A stretch of DNA of 64,000 nt from CAYXDO01 sp964463485 (GCA_964463485.1 CAYXDO010000044.1:1-64000); one strand, 5' to 3'; positions 33,840 through 45,997 are shown, counted from the stretch's first letter. Numbers and translations are program-made. Notes: generated from the letters alone by a model not told the origin.

Positions 33840-35240
33840 ATGAGGCCCAGCGGGAGTCAGCATCCATCGAACGAACAACCGCCTGAGGCCTGGGAGCCGC
33901 TTCTCCGCTTGGTTCGCTTGGCCAGTCGACCCGTCGAGCGCTTCCTTCGCATCGAGGCGGCGAGCGGCGTCCTTCTCCTCCTAGCGGCGGCAGCGGCGCT
34001 GGTTTGGGCGAACTCAAGATGGTCCGAAGGGTACGAGCGCTTGTGGCTCACGCCAGTCGCGGTTCGGGTCGGACCCTACACGTTCGAACGAGACTTCCTC
34101 TGGCTCGTCAACGACGGACTCATGGTCGTCTTTTTTTTCGTCGTGGGCATGGAGATCCGGCGCGAGCTGCACCACGGCGAGCTATCGGATTGGCGGCGCG
34201 CAGCGCTGCCCGCGGCCGCTGCCCTTGGCGGGATGATCGCGCCCGCCGCCCTGTACCTATCCCTCGCCGGAGATCCGCACCTGAGGTCCGGTTGGGGCGT
34301 TCCGATGGCGACGGACATCGCATTCGCGGTCGGAGTCCTCGCTCTCCTTGGTCGGCGCGTGCCTCCGGCGCTCCGAGTACTCTTGCTTGCGCTCGCCGTC
34401 ATCGACGACCTCGGCGCGATCATCGTGATCGCGATCTTCTACTCTTCGCGGATCGCACTCGCGGGATTCGTCGTCGCCGCGCTCGGATTTGCGGGCATCT
34501 TTGCGATGCAGCGGTTCGGCGTGCGCAGGAAGGTCGCCTACATCGCGCCCGCTATCGTCGCCTGGGCCGGCGTTTACTCGGCTGGAATTCACCCAACGAT
34601 CGCGGGCGTGATCGTTGGTCTCGCGACGCCCGTCCGCGCGTGGCTGGGTCGCGAGGGGCTCGTGGCAGGCATACAGAGTCAGCTCCACCGCTTGACTGCG
34701 CCGATGTCGAGCGAGGAGCTCACGCAGTCCCTTCGCGCGCTCGAGGCCGCCCGTCGCGAGGCAGTCTCCCCCGCCGAGAGTCTGATCGAGGCGCTCCATC
34801 CGTGGGTCGCCTACTTCATCATGCCGGTTTTCGCTCTTGCCAACGCGGGGGTGCGGGTCTCGTCCACGGACTTCGATCCGAGCTCTTGGCGAGTGTTGGC
34901 CGCGGTCGCGGTCGGGCTCGTCGTCGGAAAGCCGCTCGGAATTCTCTTTGCTTGCTGGCTATCCGTCCGACTCCGGGTGGGTGCGCTTCCCAAAGGCGTG
35001 AGTCTGCGGCACCTGATCGTGCTCGGCGTGGTCGCAGGCATCGGGTTCACGATGTCGCTGTTCATCGCTCAGCTCGCGTTCCGCGACCCCCATGTGCTCG
35101 CCGCCGCAAAGCTCGGCGTGCTCACCGCCAGCGCCGCCGCAGGGGCAATAGGTCTCGCCCTCGGACGACTCCTCTTGAGCTCTCAGGTGTCTGGAGCTCT
35201 GGCGTCAGCGGACGAAGCCGAGAGCTCGACGACGAGCTGA
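33840..35240 (+). CDS. nhaA: Na+/H+ antiporter NhaA
   Basis: 466 residues with about eleven to twelve membrane helices. The NhaA hallmarks are present: 'GGMIAPAALYL', 'WGVPMATDIAFAVGVLALLG' and the paired aspartates of the ion-binding site in 'LALAVIDDLGAIIVIAIFYS', then 'HPTIAGVIVGL' and 'IGFTMSLFIAQLAF'. It exchanges two protons for one sodium ion across the inner membrane. The chosen ATG has a strong AGGAG six bases upstream. The N-terminal 60 residues include an extra cytosolic segment usual in longer NhaA proteins. Confidence 0.96.
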   Translation: MRPSGSQHPSNEQPPEAWEPLLRLVRLASRPVERFLRIEAASGVLLLLAAAAALVWANSRWSEGYERLWLTPVAVRVGPYTFERDFLWLVNDGLMVVFFFVVGMEIRRELHHGELSDWRRAALPAAAALGGMIAPAALYLSLAGDPHLRSGWGVPMATDIAFAVGVLALLGRRVPPALRVLLLALAVIDDLGAIIVIAIFYSSRIALAGFVVAALGFAGIFAMQRFGVRRKVAYIAPAIVAWAGVYSAGIHPTIAGVIVGLATPVRAWLGREGLVAGIQSQLHRLTAPMSSEELTQSLRALEAARREAVSPAESLIEALHPWVAYFIMPVFALANAGVRVSSTDFDPSSWRVLAAVAVGLVVGKPLGILFACWLSVRLRVGALPKGVSLRHLIVLGVVAGIGFTMSLFIAQLAFRDPHVLAAAKLGVLTASAAAGAIGLALGRLLLSSQVSGALASADEAESSTTS

Positions 35241-35337
35241 GTACGATGAATGTCGCACTTCGTCACGTCGTCACGACTCAACCCCCATGAACCTCGAACC
35301 GGATCGTCGTGGTCACGAATTTCCGGAGAACCGGGAC

Positions 35338-38300
35338 TCAGGGCAGCTCGAGGCGAATTCTCGTCTGGCCCGTGTAGGTTTGAACATAGAAGTCCGGCCT
35401 CGAAGGATGTGCGGTCGATCGCGCGCCGCCCGCCAACCTCCTCGGCGCCGTCGCCGCGAAGGTCCGCAAAATCACCCCGCGCTCGAGGTCCACGAAGCTC
35501 GAATTTTCGGTCGGGGTCATCGCATACCGACCGCTCGGCTCGACCAAGAAAGGCCCGTCGCCGCCCGTCGCGGGCAGGAGCGGCGATTGGGCTCCGTCGA
35601 TCAGAGAGATGCGCGTGATGTAGCCGCCGGTCGCGAAGATGTCGGACGAACGAGTCGGGTGATGAACGAAATGGGGAAAAGTGAAGGAACCGGGCGCCGG
35701 CGACACGAGCTGCCCGTAGGTCCCCGAGAGGGGGTCGAGGTCGAGCTCTCCGCCGCTCGGGCCAAACGTCCAGACGTGCATCGGAGCAGTCCTCGTCGGA
35801 AGGAGCCCCGTCCCCGTGGAGCCGGCGGGGACGGACACTTCTTCACAAGTCGGGGCCTCGGCCACATCGTCCGGAACGACGACGCGGAACACGGCGGGCT
35901 GTCGTGACGCGCTTCCGTAGGCGATCGAGACACCCGGGGGCGGCACGGGCTCCGCGACCATCGTCAGCCCGGTAGAGAGCGCGGGCACCTGCGCGCTGCA
36001 AAGGGTCAACGAGAATCCAGGTAATCGGACGATATATGTCCCCTGCGCGCTGGTCAGCACGGCCGCGTCACGGCCCGGAAAGGCCCAAAACCCAGTGACA
36101 CCAACGATTCCGAGCGGAGTCGGCGTGCCGCGGCGTTCGAGGGTCAACGGATCGAGCTCATGGAAGTTGGCCGGGTCGAGGACGAAGAAACGAGCCGCGG
36201 TGGCGTCGAGGCCCACGCCGATGACGTTGTTGAGAATGGGTGAGTACGCTTCCTCGGCAAACAACGACAGCGGGCTCGGCGCCTTGGTGTCCATGGAAGT
36301 CCCGTCCGCCAAGCGGATCGTGGCCACCACCTCACCCGCCGTCGCGTCGTCGGGAACGGTCAGGTCGATGGACGCGTTCGCCGCCGTCGCCGAAGCCACG
36401 AGCGCGCCGCCCACGGTGACGCGGGTCAGCGAGAAGGACGGAGGAGAGTGAAGATTTGCACCCGTGAGCCGGACGGTTTCCCCGCGCCGAGCGGCCTCCA
36501 TACTCATCCGTGTAATCACCGGGCGAGCTCGATCGATGCGCAGAGGCTCGGGTGCGAGCGCCTCCCCGGCGGGGTGAATGACCGAGACAGGTCCGTCGAC
36601 CGCCTCATCGGGCACCACCACGTCGATTCGTGAGTCGCTGACGGCAGTCGGCGCGACCTCAACGGCGCCGCTCGCCGTGGCGAAGCGAACACTCAGAGAG
36701 CCCGAGGTGTCCGCGTCGTCGAAGCCGACACCGACGATTTGGAGGACCTGTCCCACGTTCACCAACGAGGGGACGAGCTGGAGAATGGCGGGAGGACTCA
36801 GGACCTCGATGGGGAGGCGGTACTCGGCCGCTCCGCCGCTGCCCGCCACACTCAGCCTATGTTCGCCAGCCGCGAATCCGACTGGGATCTCGAAGACACA
36901 CCGCTCGCGACCGTCGACCGCCAGGCCAGACTCCACGATCGACAGCGGGTTCGGGTCGGTGCCGAGTCGCACGACCGGACCTCCGTCGAGGAACCCGCGG
37001 CCGAGGGCTTCCAGGCGGCTCCCCGGCGGCGCTCGCCTTGGTCGCACCGAGTCGATGGAAGGCCGCGGCACGATTTCGAGCGCGGCGGTGGAGGTCGAAA
37101 CACCTCGTCCCGTGAAGATCGTGACGAACCCGCTCACGGCGCCGGCGGGCACCGTGACGGTGAGTCGCCCGAAGCCGGCGCGCTTGGCCGCCACCGCGAC
37201 GCCCGATCCGAACTGAATGACGTTGAGCTCCGGCCGATCCTCGATGAAGCCAGAACCCAGCACGGTCAGATCGGACCCGATCCCGATACGCTCCGGAAAA
37301 AAGCCCGTGATTCGGGGCTCGTCATCGCACGCGTCGCCGCGGCCGTCCCCGTCCGAGTCGGTGTTCTCGGCAGCCGCGAAGAGCGGGCAAAAATCCCCGT
37401 CGTCACGAAACGAGTCGCCGTCCGAGTCCTCGAGCAGCGAGTCCGTCACGAACCCATCACGCCCGCGAGACGTCTCCTCCCAGTCAGGGAGTGAGTCCCC
37501 GTCGTCGTCGTCATCCACTTCGTTCGGGATCGAGTCTCCGTCGGTGTCACTACAGCCGGAAGGGTCGTCTGGAAACGCGTCCGCGTCGTTGTCGCACCCA
37601 TCTCCATCCCGATCGGAGTCGCCTGCGTCGGCCGAGCCGTCGCCGTCCGCGTCTCCAGCCACGACCTTGGGAAGCCTCACGTCCGACAATCCTATGACGA
37701 CCTCTTCCAACACGGCGACGCCTTCGAGGTTGACGGCCCGGTAGCCTTCCTTTCGAAAGGTCGCACGGAAGATCCCGACGGGGAGCTCGAGCGAGTACTC
37801 ACCGCCCGCGTTCGTGGCTGCGGTGGATTTGGCCGTTGGGTTGGTGTCGGGAGCGAGCTCTACCGAGATCGCAGAGAGCTCGTCGGAGTCCTCGAGGCTC
37901 GCTCTTCCGGTGATCGTGACGCTCACGGGCGCGGACGACGGTTGGAGCACGAAAGGAACGGTGCTGGTGGTCTCCGAGGGAGAGACTTCGATCCCCTCCA
38001 GAGCCGCGCTGTGGGTCCCGGCCTGGAACGCCACGAGCTCGTACCGACCCTCGGGGACGCCGGAGATTCGAAACTCACCTTTGTCGTCGGCGGCGCTCCG
38101 AAAAGGAGTCCGCGCGATCGCGACGAACGCTCCGACGGCGGGCTCCCCGGAGGCCAAGCGAACCTGCCCGGCAATCTCCCCGCGCGCGCTGAGCTCGATC
38201 GTACCGAGCTCGACGGACTGGCCGCTGGCGAGGATCGAAATACCGCGGAGGCGGCGGGCGAACCGCGTGCGAGGAGACTCGAGCTCGAGCGAGAGTAGGC

Positions 38301-38529
38301 CGAGAGGCAGCCGCGACAACTCGAAGAAGCCATCCGCGCTGGCGGCGAGCTCGAGGCCAGCGTTGCGAGCGCGGACCTTCGCGCCACCCACGGGAACGAG
38401 CTCCCCGCTCTTGGCGTCGAGCTCCACGACCGTGCCGGAGACGAAGCCGCCCTCAGACGGGCCCGGAATCTCGAGCGGCTCGCGGAGGCAACCCGCAGCC
38501 AACAGCAACAGACCAGCGCGCCGTTTCAT
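35338..38529 (-). CDS. Large lipoprotein with regulatory-like, TSP3 and IPT/TIG domains
   Basis: 1063 residues. The signal ends in lipobox 'LLLLAAGC' (Cys about 14). In order: two to three carboxypeptidase-regulatory-like beta domains (about 20-280, 'GTVVELDAKSGELVPVGGAK', 'IAGQVRLASGEPAVGAFVAI'), a thrombospondin type 3 calcium-binding stretch rich in DxDxDG (about 285-400, 'DSDGDGRGDACDDEP'), four IPT/TIG domains (about 400-760, 'IGIGSDLTVLGSGF', 'RAPPGSRLEALGRGF', 'VNVGQVLQIVGVGF', 'ARRGETVRLTGANL') and a propeller-like C-terminal third. It is likely a cell-surface protein. A dispersed 40-bp element is embedded at 35818-35857. The exact role is unknown. Confidence 0.82.
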   Translation of the reverse strand: MKRRAGLLLLAAGCLREPLEIPGPSEGGFVSGTVVELDAKSGELVPVGGAKVRARNAGLELAASADGFFELSRLPLGLLSLELESPRTRFARRLRGISILASGQSVELGTIELSARGEIAGQVRLASGEPAVGAFVAIARTPFRSAADDKGEFRISGVPEGRYELVAFQAGTHSAALEGIEVSPSETTSTVPFVLQPSSAPVSVTITGRASLEDSDELSAISVELAPDTNPTAKSTAATNAGGEYSLELPVGIFRATFRKEGYRAVNLEGVAVLEEVVIGLSDVRLPKVVAGDADGDGSADAGDSDRDGDGCDNDADAFPDDPSGCSDTDGDSIPNEVDDDDDGDSLPDWEETSRGRDGFVTDSLLEDSDGDSFRDDGDFCPLFAAAENTDSDGDGRGDACDDEPRITGFFPERIGIGSDLTVLGSGFIEDRPELNVIQFGSGVAVAAKRAGFGRLTVTVPAGAVSGFVTIFTGRGVSTSTAALEIVPRPSIDSVRPRRAPPGSRLEALGRGFLDGGPVVRLGTDPNPLSIVESGLAVDGRERCVFEIPVGFAAGEHRLSVAGSGGAAEYRLPIEVLSPPAILQLVPSLVNVGQVLQIVGVGFDDADTSGSLSVRFATASGAVEVAPTAVSDSRIDVVVPDEAVDGPVSVIHPAGEALAPEPLRIDRARPVITRMSMEAARRGETVRLTGANLHSPPSFSLTRVTVGGALVASATAANASIDLTVPDDATAGEVVATIRLADGTSMDTKAPSPLSLFAEEAYSPILNNVIGVGLDATAARFFVLDPANFHELDPLTLERRGTPTPLGIVGVTGFWAFPGRDAAVLTSAQGTYIVRLPGFSLTLCSAQVPALSTGLTMVAEPVPPPGVSIAYGSASRQPAVFRVVVPDDVAEAPTCEEVSVPAGSTGTGLLPTRTAPMHVWTFGPSGGELDLDPLSGTYGQLVSPAPGSFTFPHFVHHPTRSSDIFATGGYITRISLIDGAQSPLLPATGGDGPFLVEPSGRYAMTPTENSSFVDLERGVILRTFAATAPRRLAGGARSTAHPSRPDFYVQTYTGQTRIRLELP
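35818..35857. repeat. Dispersed ~40-bp element, copy 2
   Basis: Near-identical to 27838-27877. Here it is inside the lipoprotein gene, encoding 'TCEEVSVPAGS' on the minus strand, and keeps the frame open. Confidence 0.75.
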
Positions 38530-38567
38530 CGAGCGCACACAGCGCGGCCGACCGGCATCTTGCCTCA

Positions 38568-38930
38568 TCACTCGCTCACCTGTTCCCCTCTCACCCTTCG
38601 GATCTCCTGACTGGTCATCGGTCCTCGCAAATAGGACATCGTCCAACGCGGATGGAGGATCGATAGCTCGCCCTTGGTGTCTCGGACCACGAACGACCGC
38701 GGAGCAATCCTCTTCAGCAGGGCTGCGACGGGGCTCTTCTTCTTGTCCTCACCCAAGCCCTCCACCACTCTGGCCCGATCTGCATCGGTCCGGAGGCGCC
38801 CCAAAATCCACATGCCAGCGTTGCTCAGGCCCGGTAGTCGAGGTCCATCGGATTCTGGGTCGCCACCACACACCCGACGCCGTAAGCTCGTGCCTGTTTC
38901 ATCAGCGCCACCATGGGTCACCAGGTCGTC
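38568..38930 (-). pseudogene. C-terminal relic of a HerA-type ATPase, frameshifted
   Basis: From 38914 one minus-strand frame reads 'MVALMKQARAYGVGC' and 'VVATQNPMDLDYRA', then hits TGA at about 38828. A second frame continues as 'LSNAGMWILGRLRTDADRAR', 'FVVRDTKGELSILHPRWTMS' and 'YLRGPMTSQEIRR' to 38568. Joined, this is the sensor/arginine-finger end of an ATP-binding protein of the HerA/DUF853 type. A single missing base in a C-run (38828-38833) explains the shift. The Walker A and B parts upstream are gone. It is a dead fragment. Confidence 0.75.
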
Positions 38931-39220
38931 GGCGGGCAGACTGAAGAGACCGGCATCTCCACCCGTGACGGAGCGACGGGCGCCAAGGCCAAGCGAGATC
39001 GTCACGGGATTCGCTATTCAGGCAGGAAGGGACCGCCGTCTCCTGAAATTTCGAAAACCATGTGAGCTCGCTCCTTCGGGAGAGGAGACTAGCCGCGACC
39101 AGGGGGCGAAGACAAGACGCGGAATGAGGAAAACGTGTGAGGGAATAAGCAAGGGGCGCGGCGAGAGGTTGAGCGGACCGGTGAGGACCGCGCGCAGCAC
39201 GTCGGGCCACGTAGCACGGG

Positions 39221-40516
39221 TCAACGGTCGGTCTTGCCGAAAGAGCGCTCGAACAGCGACTTGATGGCTTCACGCCCGTCGTCGGTCAAGAACCGCGTGC
39301 CGGTCCCCGCAAAACGCCGACGGTAAATCATCGGAGGATCCTCGGATTTCCAGGCTCCGTCGACCCAGGTGAACCAACTCTTCTTCTCTTGGTCGAAGAC
39401 GTGCAGCTCCTTTTTGAAGTGACGTGCGAGCTCGGCCGCCCAGCCCGTTCCGCCCTTCACCGTGCCGTCTTCGAGGATCGCTCCGACCACGAAGACCTCA
39501 CCCGCAGTGACGACTTGATGCCAGATCGTCTGGAGCATCTTCTGAAAGGTGGGTGACTCGGGAAACTTTCGGTGCAGCTGCCGCTCGACATAGGCCGTGC
39601 TGACACTCCCCTGCCGAAGCTCCGCATCCGACAACTCGAACAGGTTCACCGTCCGCTCCGGCGTGCGCCCGGCGAACGTGAAATTCACTTCTCGCAGGCC
39701 GAATTTCTCCGCGGTCGCCCCAAACTCGGACTCTGCGCCTTGGGCACCCCCAGAGAGCAACGTGTAGCTCGGGGCCGGCGCACGCACCGTTCGCGAAGAG
39801 TCGTCCTCCTCCAGCAGGCGAAGCGTATTCGCGTCCAGCACCAGATGGGTAGTCTCCACCGGCGCCTCCCCGTGGTCCTTCAGCATCCGAATCGTGGTGT
39901 GAGATCCAGAGGGTTCGAGAAAGACACCGACGTCGATGAGATCCACGAAGGTGGCACAAGGCGGAGGCACCTTCGTCGGATGCGGACCGGTCTCTTCTCT
40001 GTGAGTATGGGCGGTCATCCAGAGCTCCGCGTCGAGGCGCTTGGCCAGCGACTTGAGCGCCCCGAGCTCGGCCGCCTTGGTCGCGAACGGACCATCCCAC
40101 GACCAACCTTCGAGCAAGATCGCCGACGGTTTGAACTTCAACGCCGTAGCGTACGTCTCGAGCGTCTTCTCGAGCCGCTCGGCGTTGAACGAGTGGTCGG
40201 CAAAGGAATGAATCACTCGGTTGCGACCGATGTTCGCGCGGACCGACTCCTTGTCCTCGAGCGAGGTGATCGCAGACAGATCGTCATACAGAGAGTCGTA
40301 CCAAGAGAGCATGTGCTCGATGGTGTGATCGAGCGAGACGTGGAGGACTTGTTTGTCCCTCATGAGATCGTCGAGACCGATCTGAACGAGGACGGCGGTC
40401 TTGCCGGCCCCGTGGCGACCCATGACGACCCCCAGATTTCCGCGTCCGAGACCGCCGTGCATGGAGCGTTCGAGGATCCGGAGCGGGCTGTGTTCGTTGA
40501 CTTCTTTCCTATACAT
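39221..40516 (-). CDS. RecA-like P-loop ATPase fused to a SLOG/YpsA-like domain
   Basis: 431 residues. The N-terminal part (about 1-235) is a RecA/DnaB-like ATPase: Walker A 'GRHGAGKT' (33-40), 'VLHVSLDHTIEHMLSWYD', Walker B-like 'PSAILLEGW' and 'ELWMTAHTH'. The C-terminal part (about 250-431) begins 'YTLLSGGAQGAESEFG', a glycine-rich Rossmann turn like the SLOG/YpsA nucleotide-binding family, followed by a conserved-looking 'GTVKGGTGWAAELARHF' and 'ELHVFDQEKKSWFTW'. It starts 11 bases after the EF-G stop with an AGAGGAA Shine-Dalgarno, so it is co-transcribed with fusA. Function is unknown; nucleotide sensing linked to translation state is speculation. Confidence 0.75.
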   Translation of the reverse strand: MYRKEVNEHSPLRILERSMHGGLGRGNLGVVMGRHGAGKTAVLVQIGLDDLMRDKQVLHVSLDHTIEHMLSWYDSLYDDLSAITSLEDKESVRANIGRNRVIHSFADHSFNAERLEKTLETYATALKFKPSAILLEGWSWDGPFATKAAELGALKSLAKRLDAELWMTAHTHREETGPHPTKVPPPCATFVDLIDVGVFLEPSGSHTTIRMLKDHGEAPVETTHLVLDANTLRLLEEDDSSRTVRAPAPSYTLLSGGAQGAESEFGATAEKFGLREVNFTFAGRTPERTVNLFELSDAELRQGSVSTAYVERQLHRKFPESPTFQKMLQTIWHQVVTAGEVFVVGAILEDGTVKGGTGWAAELARHFKKELHVFDQEKKSWFTWVDGAWKSEDPPMIYRRRFAGTGTRFLTDDGREAIKSLFERSFGKTDR

Positions 40517-40527
40517 GGCGGTTCCTC

Positions 40528-42627
<2,100 letters not shown>

Positions 42628-42886
42628 GGTTTCTCTCTTTTCGCGCCGCGCAGGCAGTGCTGGCGGCGGCATCAACTCTTTGGCTCTGAGCTTGTCAACG
42701 TTAAGAAGATCGATCCCCGTTCGACGGAGGGACGAACCCCGCATTTGTCACAGTGATAAGGGAATGAGTGAATCAAGTTTCGCCCAGTTCGCGGAAAACG
42801 ACGAAGCCCGCTGCCGCAGTAGTTTTGGAGCCCGCACGGCCATCTCGACCATCGACTGATCACGCTCGAGGGACTATCTCGAAGAG

Positions 42887-45800
42887 ATGAGCCGACTCTG
42901 GGCGACGGCGCTCCTTCTCGCAAACCTGGCTTGCCTCGACGCGACCGAGCGGCCCGCCTCGCTTCCCGTCCCGGAGCCTTCGGTCGGGCGGTCGCCCATC
43001 GTGAACGGGCTCGACACGCAAGCTTTTGCTTCGGTAGGCGCGTTGCTCTTGGGTGCTACGCAGGGATCGGCCAGCCTGCAATGCTCCGGCACGCTGATCG
43101 GGTGCAGCACGTTTTTGACGGCTGCTCACTGCGTCGAGGTCGACTCGAACCCGAGTCATTATTTCGTCTATCTGCAGCACGCAGGCGTCTTCGCGGTTCA
43201 ATCCATCTCGTCTCACCCGAGTTATTGGTTTCCGACGGCGGACGTAGCGGTGCTCGAGCTCGCGACGCAGGTGACTGGCATCCCGCCAGCACTCATCAAC
43301 ACGATCGATCCGGCGGCCCACATCCCGAGCCTCGGGACGATCGTGGGCTTCGGACAGACGGCCGGGTTCGCGGGTGACTACGGAATCAAACGAGCGGGAG
43401 AGATATCGACTCGCTCGTGCGGAGGCGCTGTCCCTGGGACCGACACCGAGTTGGTGTGCTGGAGGTATGACTCGACGGTCGGTCCGGCCGGGCAAGACTC
43501 CAACACGTGTCACGGTGACTCAGGCGGCCCTCTGTTCATGAATTTCGGCGCGGGTGAGGTGGTCGCGGGCATCACGTCCGGAGGCACGAGCGCCGACTGT
43601 CTGCCCACCGACGACTCCTATGACTCGAACGTCTACACCTACCGGAGCTTCGTCCAAACTCAGCTCGGCGCCGATTCGACGAGCGTCTGCGCCTTGACTC
43701 CGGTGGGTACGGGAGCCTCTACGGTCGATACCAAGAGCGGCTCGCTCTCGAGCGGAGACACGAGCGACGCCTTCACGGTCGACCTCCCCGCCAACGCGAC
43801 AGAGCTTCGGTTCGTCTTGAACGCCGAAGACGACGGGTCCTTCGATGCCGACCTCTACGTCGCCGAGGGGATGAGTGTCTCGCCGAGTCTGTACGACTGC
43901 AAGGATGACGGATCCTCCACGTTCGCCGCTTGCATTCTCCAGTTTGCCCCAGGCCGCCCGGCGACGACCTATTCCGTGCTCGTAGCGCGCACCGCGGGAG
44001 CGGGTCCGTATCAACTCACCACCAGCGTGTGGACGGACGACGTAGCCCCGCCCGCTCCGACGATCGCCGCGGAGGGCGCGCAGGTGGTGAGCACGAACGC
44101 CTGGGCCTTGGTCAGCTTGTCGCACTCCTACACGACTCCGGTCGTCGTTTGCTCGGCGGCGTACCCATCGAGCTTCGTGGCGAGTGTCCCTCGAGTCCGG
44201 AACGCCGCCGGCAGCTCCTTCGAAGTCGCGGCGATCAAGGCCGACGGAACCAATGGGTTCTCCGCCGGAGTCTCGCTCTCGTGCTTGGTCGTCGAAGCAG
44301 GCGTGTACACGCTGGCCGAGCACGGGGCCAAGCTCGAGGCCGTTCTCTACTCGTCGTCACTCACGGACAAGAAGGGTTCGTGGAGCGGTGAGCCGAGAAC
44401 CTATGCGCAGCCCTACTCTGCCCCCGTCGTCGTTGGGCAAGTGATGAGCGCCAACGATCCCAAGTTCTCGGTGTTCTGGGCTCGAGGCGCGGCCGCGAAC
44501 GTGCCTCCGAGCGTATCCGCGCTTCGAACCGGTAAACACGTCGGTGAAGACTCGAACGTCCGAGCCGCGGAGACGGTCGGCTACGTCGTGCTCGAGGCGG
44601 GGTCCGGCACGCTGGGTTCGCTGTCGTACGTCGCCGGCTTGGGCCCGAAGTCGGTCGGCGGCGTGGGCAGCGCCCCGCCCTACGGCTATGCGATTTCGGG
44701 GCTCGCCTCGATCACCGGCGCGGTGCTGAGCTCCGCGGGGATGGCAGGTACGGACGGCGGATGGCCGATCGGCTTCGGCATCGCTCCAAACTCATCCACG
44801 CGCCTCGACCTCGCCATCGACGAAGACGCCATCGCCGACGCCGAGCGCGCCCACGGCCTGGAGCAAGTCAGCTACGTGGCGTTTGGGGGAGGCTCCGGCT
44901 GCTCCTGCGCCGACGACGGCAACCCATGTTCGAGCGACGCATGCAGCGCCCTCGGCGTGTGTGAGCACCCGCCGGTCGCGTCCAACACTCCGTGCCCTGA
45001 GGATGGCAACGTCTGCACGTCCGACCTTTGCGACGGTTTGGGATCGTGCGCACATGTCGCGCTCGCGGGCGCGCCGTGCGACGACGGAAATGCTTGCACC
45101 ACCAACGACGTTTGCGGGAGCGCGGGGAGCTGTGCCGGCACGAATGTATGCGGTGGGCTCGTCGCGGAGAAAGTCACCGTGACGACGGGGAGCGGATTCA
45201 GCGTCGTTCCGTTGACTCGAACCTATTCGGTGCCCGTCGTGGTCTGCTCGCTCGAAGAAGACGTCCCCTCCTCCCCGATGGTGCCAAGGGTGCGCGCGGC
45301 GCAATCGACGAGCTTCGAGGTGGCGGCCGAGCGGACGAACGGCAGCAGCGCGCTCGTCGCGGGCGTTCGCGTGCACTGCCTGGTCGTGGAGCAAGGCACG
45401 TATACTCAGGCCGCGGACGGTGTGAAAATGGAGGCTCGGCGATATGTATCGACGGTGACGGGCCGGAAGGGTTCGTGGGTCGGCGAGCCGCAGACTTACT
45501 TCAACTCCTACACTCAGCCGGTCGTCCTGGGTCAGGTGATGACCTTCGACGATCCGAAGTGGTCGGTGTTCTGGGCATACGGCCCCAATGCCACGACGCC
45601 GCCGACGCCGACCAAGCTCTTCGTGGGAAAGAACGTCGCCGAGGACACCACCAGCCCGACGCGCACCCCGGAGACAATCGGGTACGTGGTGATCGAGGCG
45701 GGGAGCGGGACCCTCGGGGGCCTCGCGTACTCGTCGGCGCTCGGCTCGAGCCTCGTCAAAGGTTGCGTCGGTGCCGCCGCTCCGTACTCATACTCAGTCA

Positions 45801-45997
45801 GCGGAATCGCCAACCCAACCGCCGCGCTCGTGAGCTCCGCGGCCATGGATGGCGTCGACGGAGGATGGCCGGTCCTCTTCGGGGCTCAACCCATCACGAG
45901 CGCTTCGTTGAGGCTGTGTCTGGAGGAAGACGAAGTGGGCGACGCCGAGCGAGAGCACGGCGCCGCCGAGCAGGTGAGTTATTTGGTGCTCAGATAG
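42887..45997 (+). CDS. Trypsin-like serine protease lipoprotein with repeated C-terminal modules
   Basis: 1036 residues. A signal with a lipobox-like 'LLLANLAC' (Cys16) precedes a trypsin-family domain (about 38-265): 'IVNGL', His in 'LTAAHCV', Asp in 'ADVAVLEL' and Ser in 'TCHGDSGGPLF'. A PPC-like beta domain follows (about 280-385, 'GDTSDAFTVDLPANATELRF'). Two related modules of about 220 residues come next ('HSYTTPVVVCSAAY' and 'RTYSVPVVVCSLEE'; both contain 'VGYVVLEAGSGTLG'-type and 'GGWP' segments), separated by a Cys-rich EGF-like linker ('CSCADDGNPCSSDACS'). It is probably a surface-anchored protease, the modules binding substrate or matrix. It converges on the VOC gene with an 8-bp gap. 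Confidence 0.88.
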   Translation: MSRLWATALLLANLACLDATERPASLPVPEPSVGRSPIVNGLDTQAFASVGALLLGATQGSASLQCSGTLIGCSTFLTAAHCVEVDSNPSHYFVYLQHAGVFAVQSISSHPSYWFPTADVAVLELATQVTGIPPALINTIDPAAHIPSLGTIVGFGQTAGFAGDYGIKRAGEISTRSCGGAVPGTDTELVCWRYDSTVGPAGQDSNTCHGDSGGPLFMNFGAGEVVAGITSGGTSADCLPTDDSYDSNVYTYRSFVQTQLGADSTSVCALTPVGTGASTVDTKSGSLSSGDTSDAFTVDLPANATELRFVLNAEDDGSFDADLYVAEGMSVSPSLYDCKDDGSSTFAACILQFAPGRPATTYSVLVARTAGAGPYQLTTSVWTDDVAPPAPTIAAEGAQVVSTNAWALVSLSHSYTTPVVVCSAAYPSSFVASVPRVRNAAGSSFEVAAIKADGTNGFSAGVSLSCLVVEAGVYTLAEHGAKLEAVLYSSSLTDKKGSWSGEPRTYAQPYSAPVVVGQVMSANDPKFSVFWARGAAANVPPSVSALRTGKHVGEDSNVRAAETVGYVVLEAGSGTLGSLSYVAGLGPKSVGGVGSAPPYGYAISGLASITGAVLSSAGMAGTDGGWPIGFGIAPNSSTRLDLAIDEDAIADAERAHGLEQVSYVAFGGGSGCSCADDGNPCSSDACSALGVCEHPPVASNTPCPEDGNVCTSDLCDGLGSCAHVALAGAPCDDGNACTTNDVCGSAGSCAGTNVCGGLVAEKVTVTTGSGFSVVPLTRTYSVPVVVCSLEEDVPSSPMVPRVRAAQSTSFEVAAERTNGSSALVAGVRVHCLVVEQGTYTQAADGVKMEARRYVSTVTGRKGSWVGEPQTYFNSYTQPVVLGQVMTFDDPKWSVFWAYGPNATTPPTPTKLFVGKNVAEDTTSPTRTPETIGYVVIEAGSGTLGGLAYSSALGSSLVKGCVGAAAPYSYSVSGIANPTAALVSSAAMDGVDGGWPVLFGAQPITSASLRLCLEEDEVGDAEREHGAAEQVSYLVLR

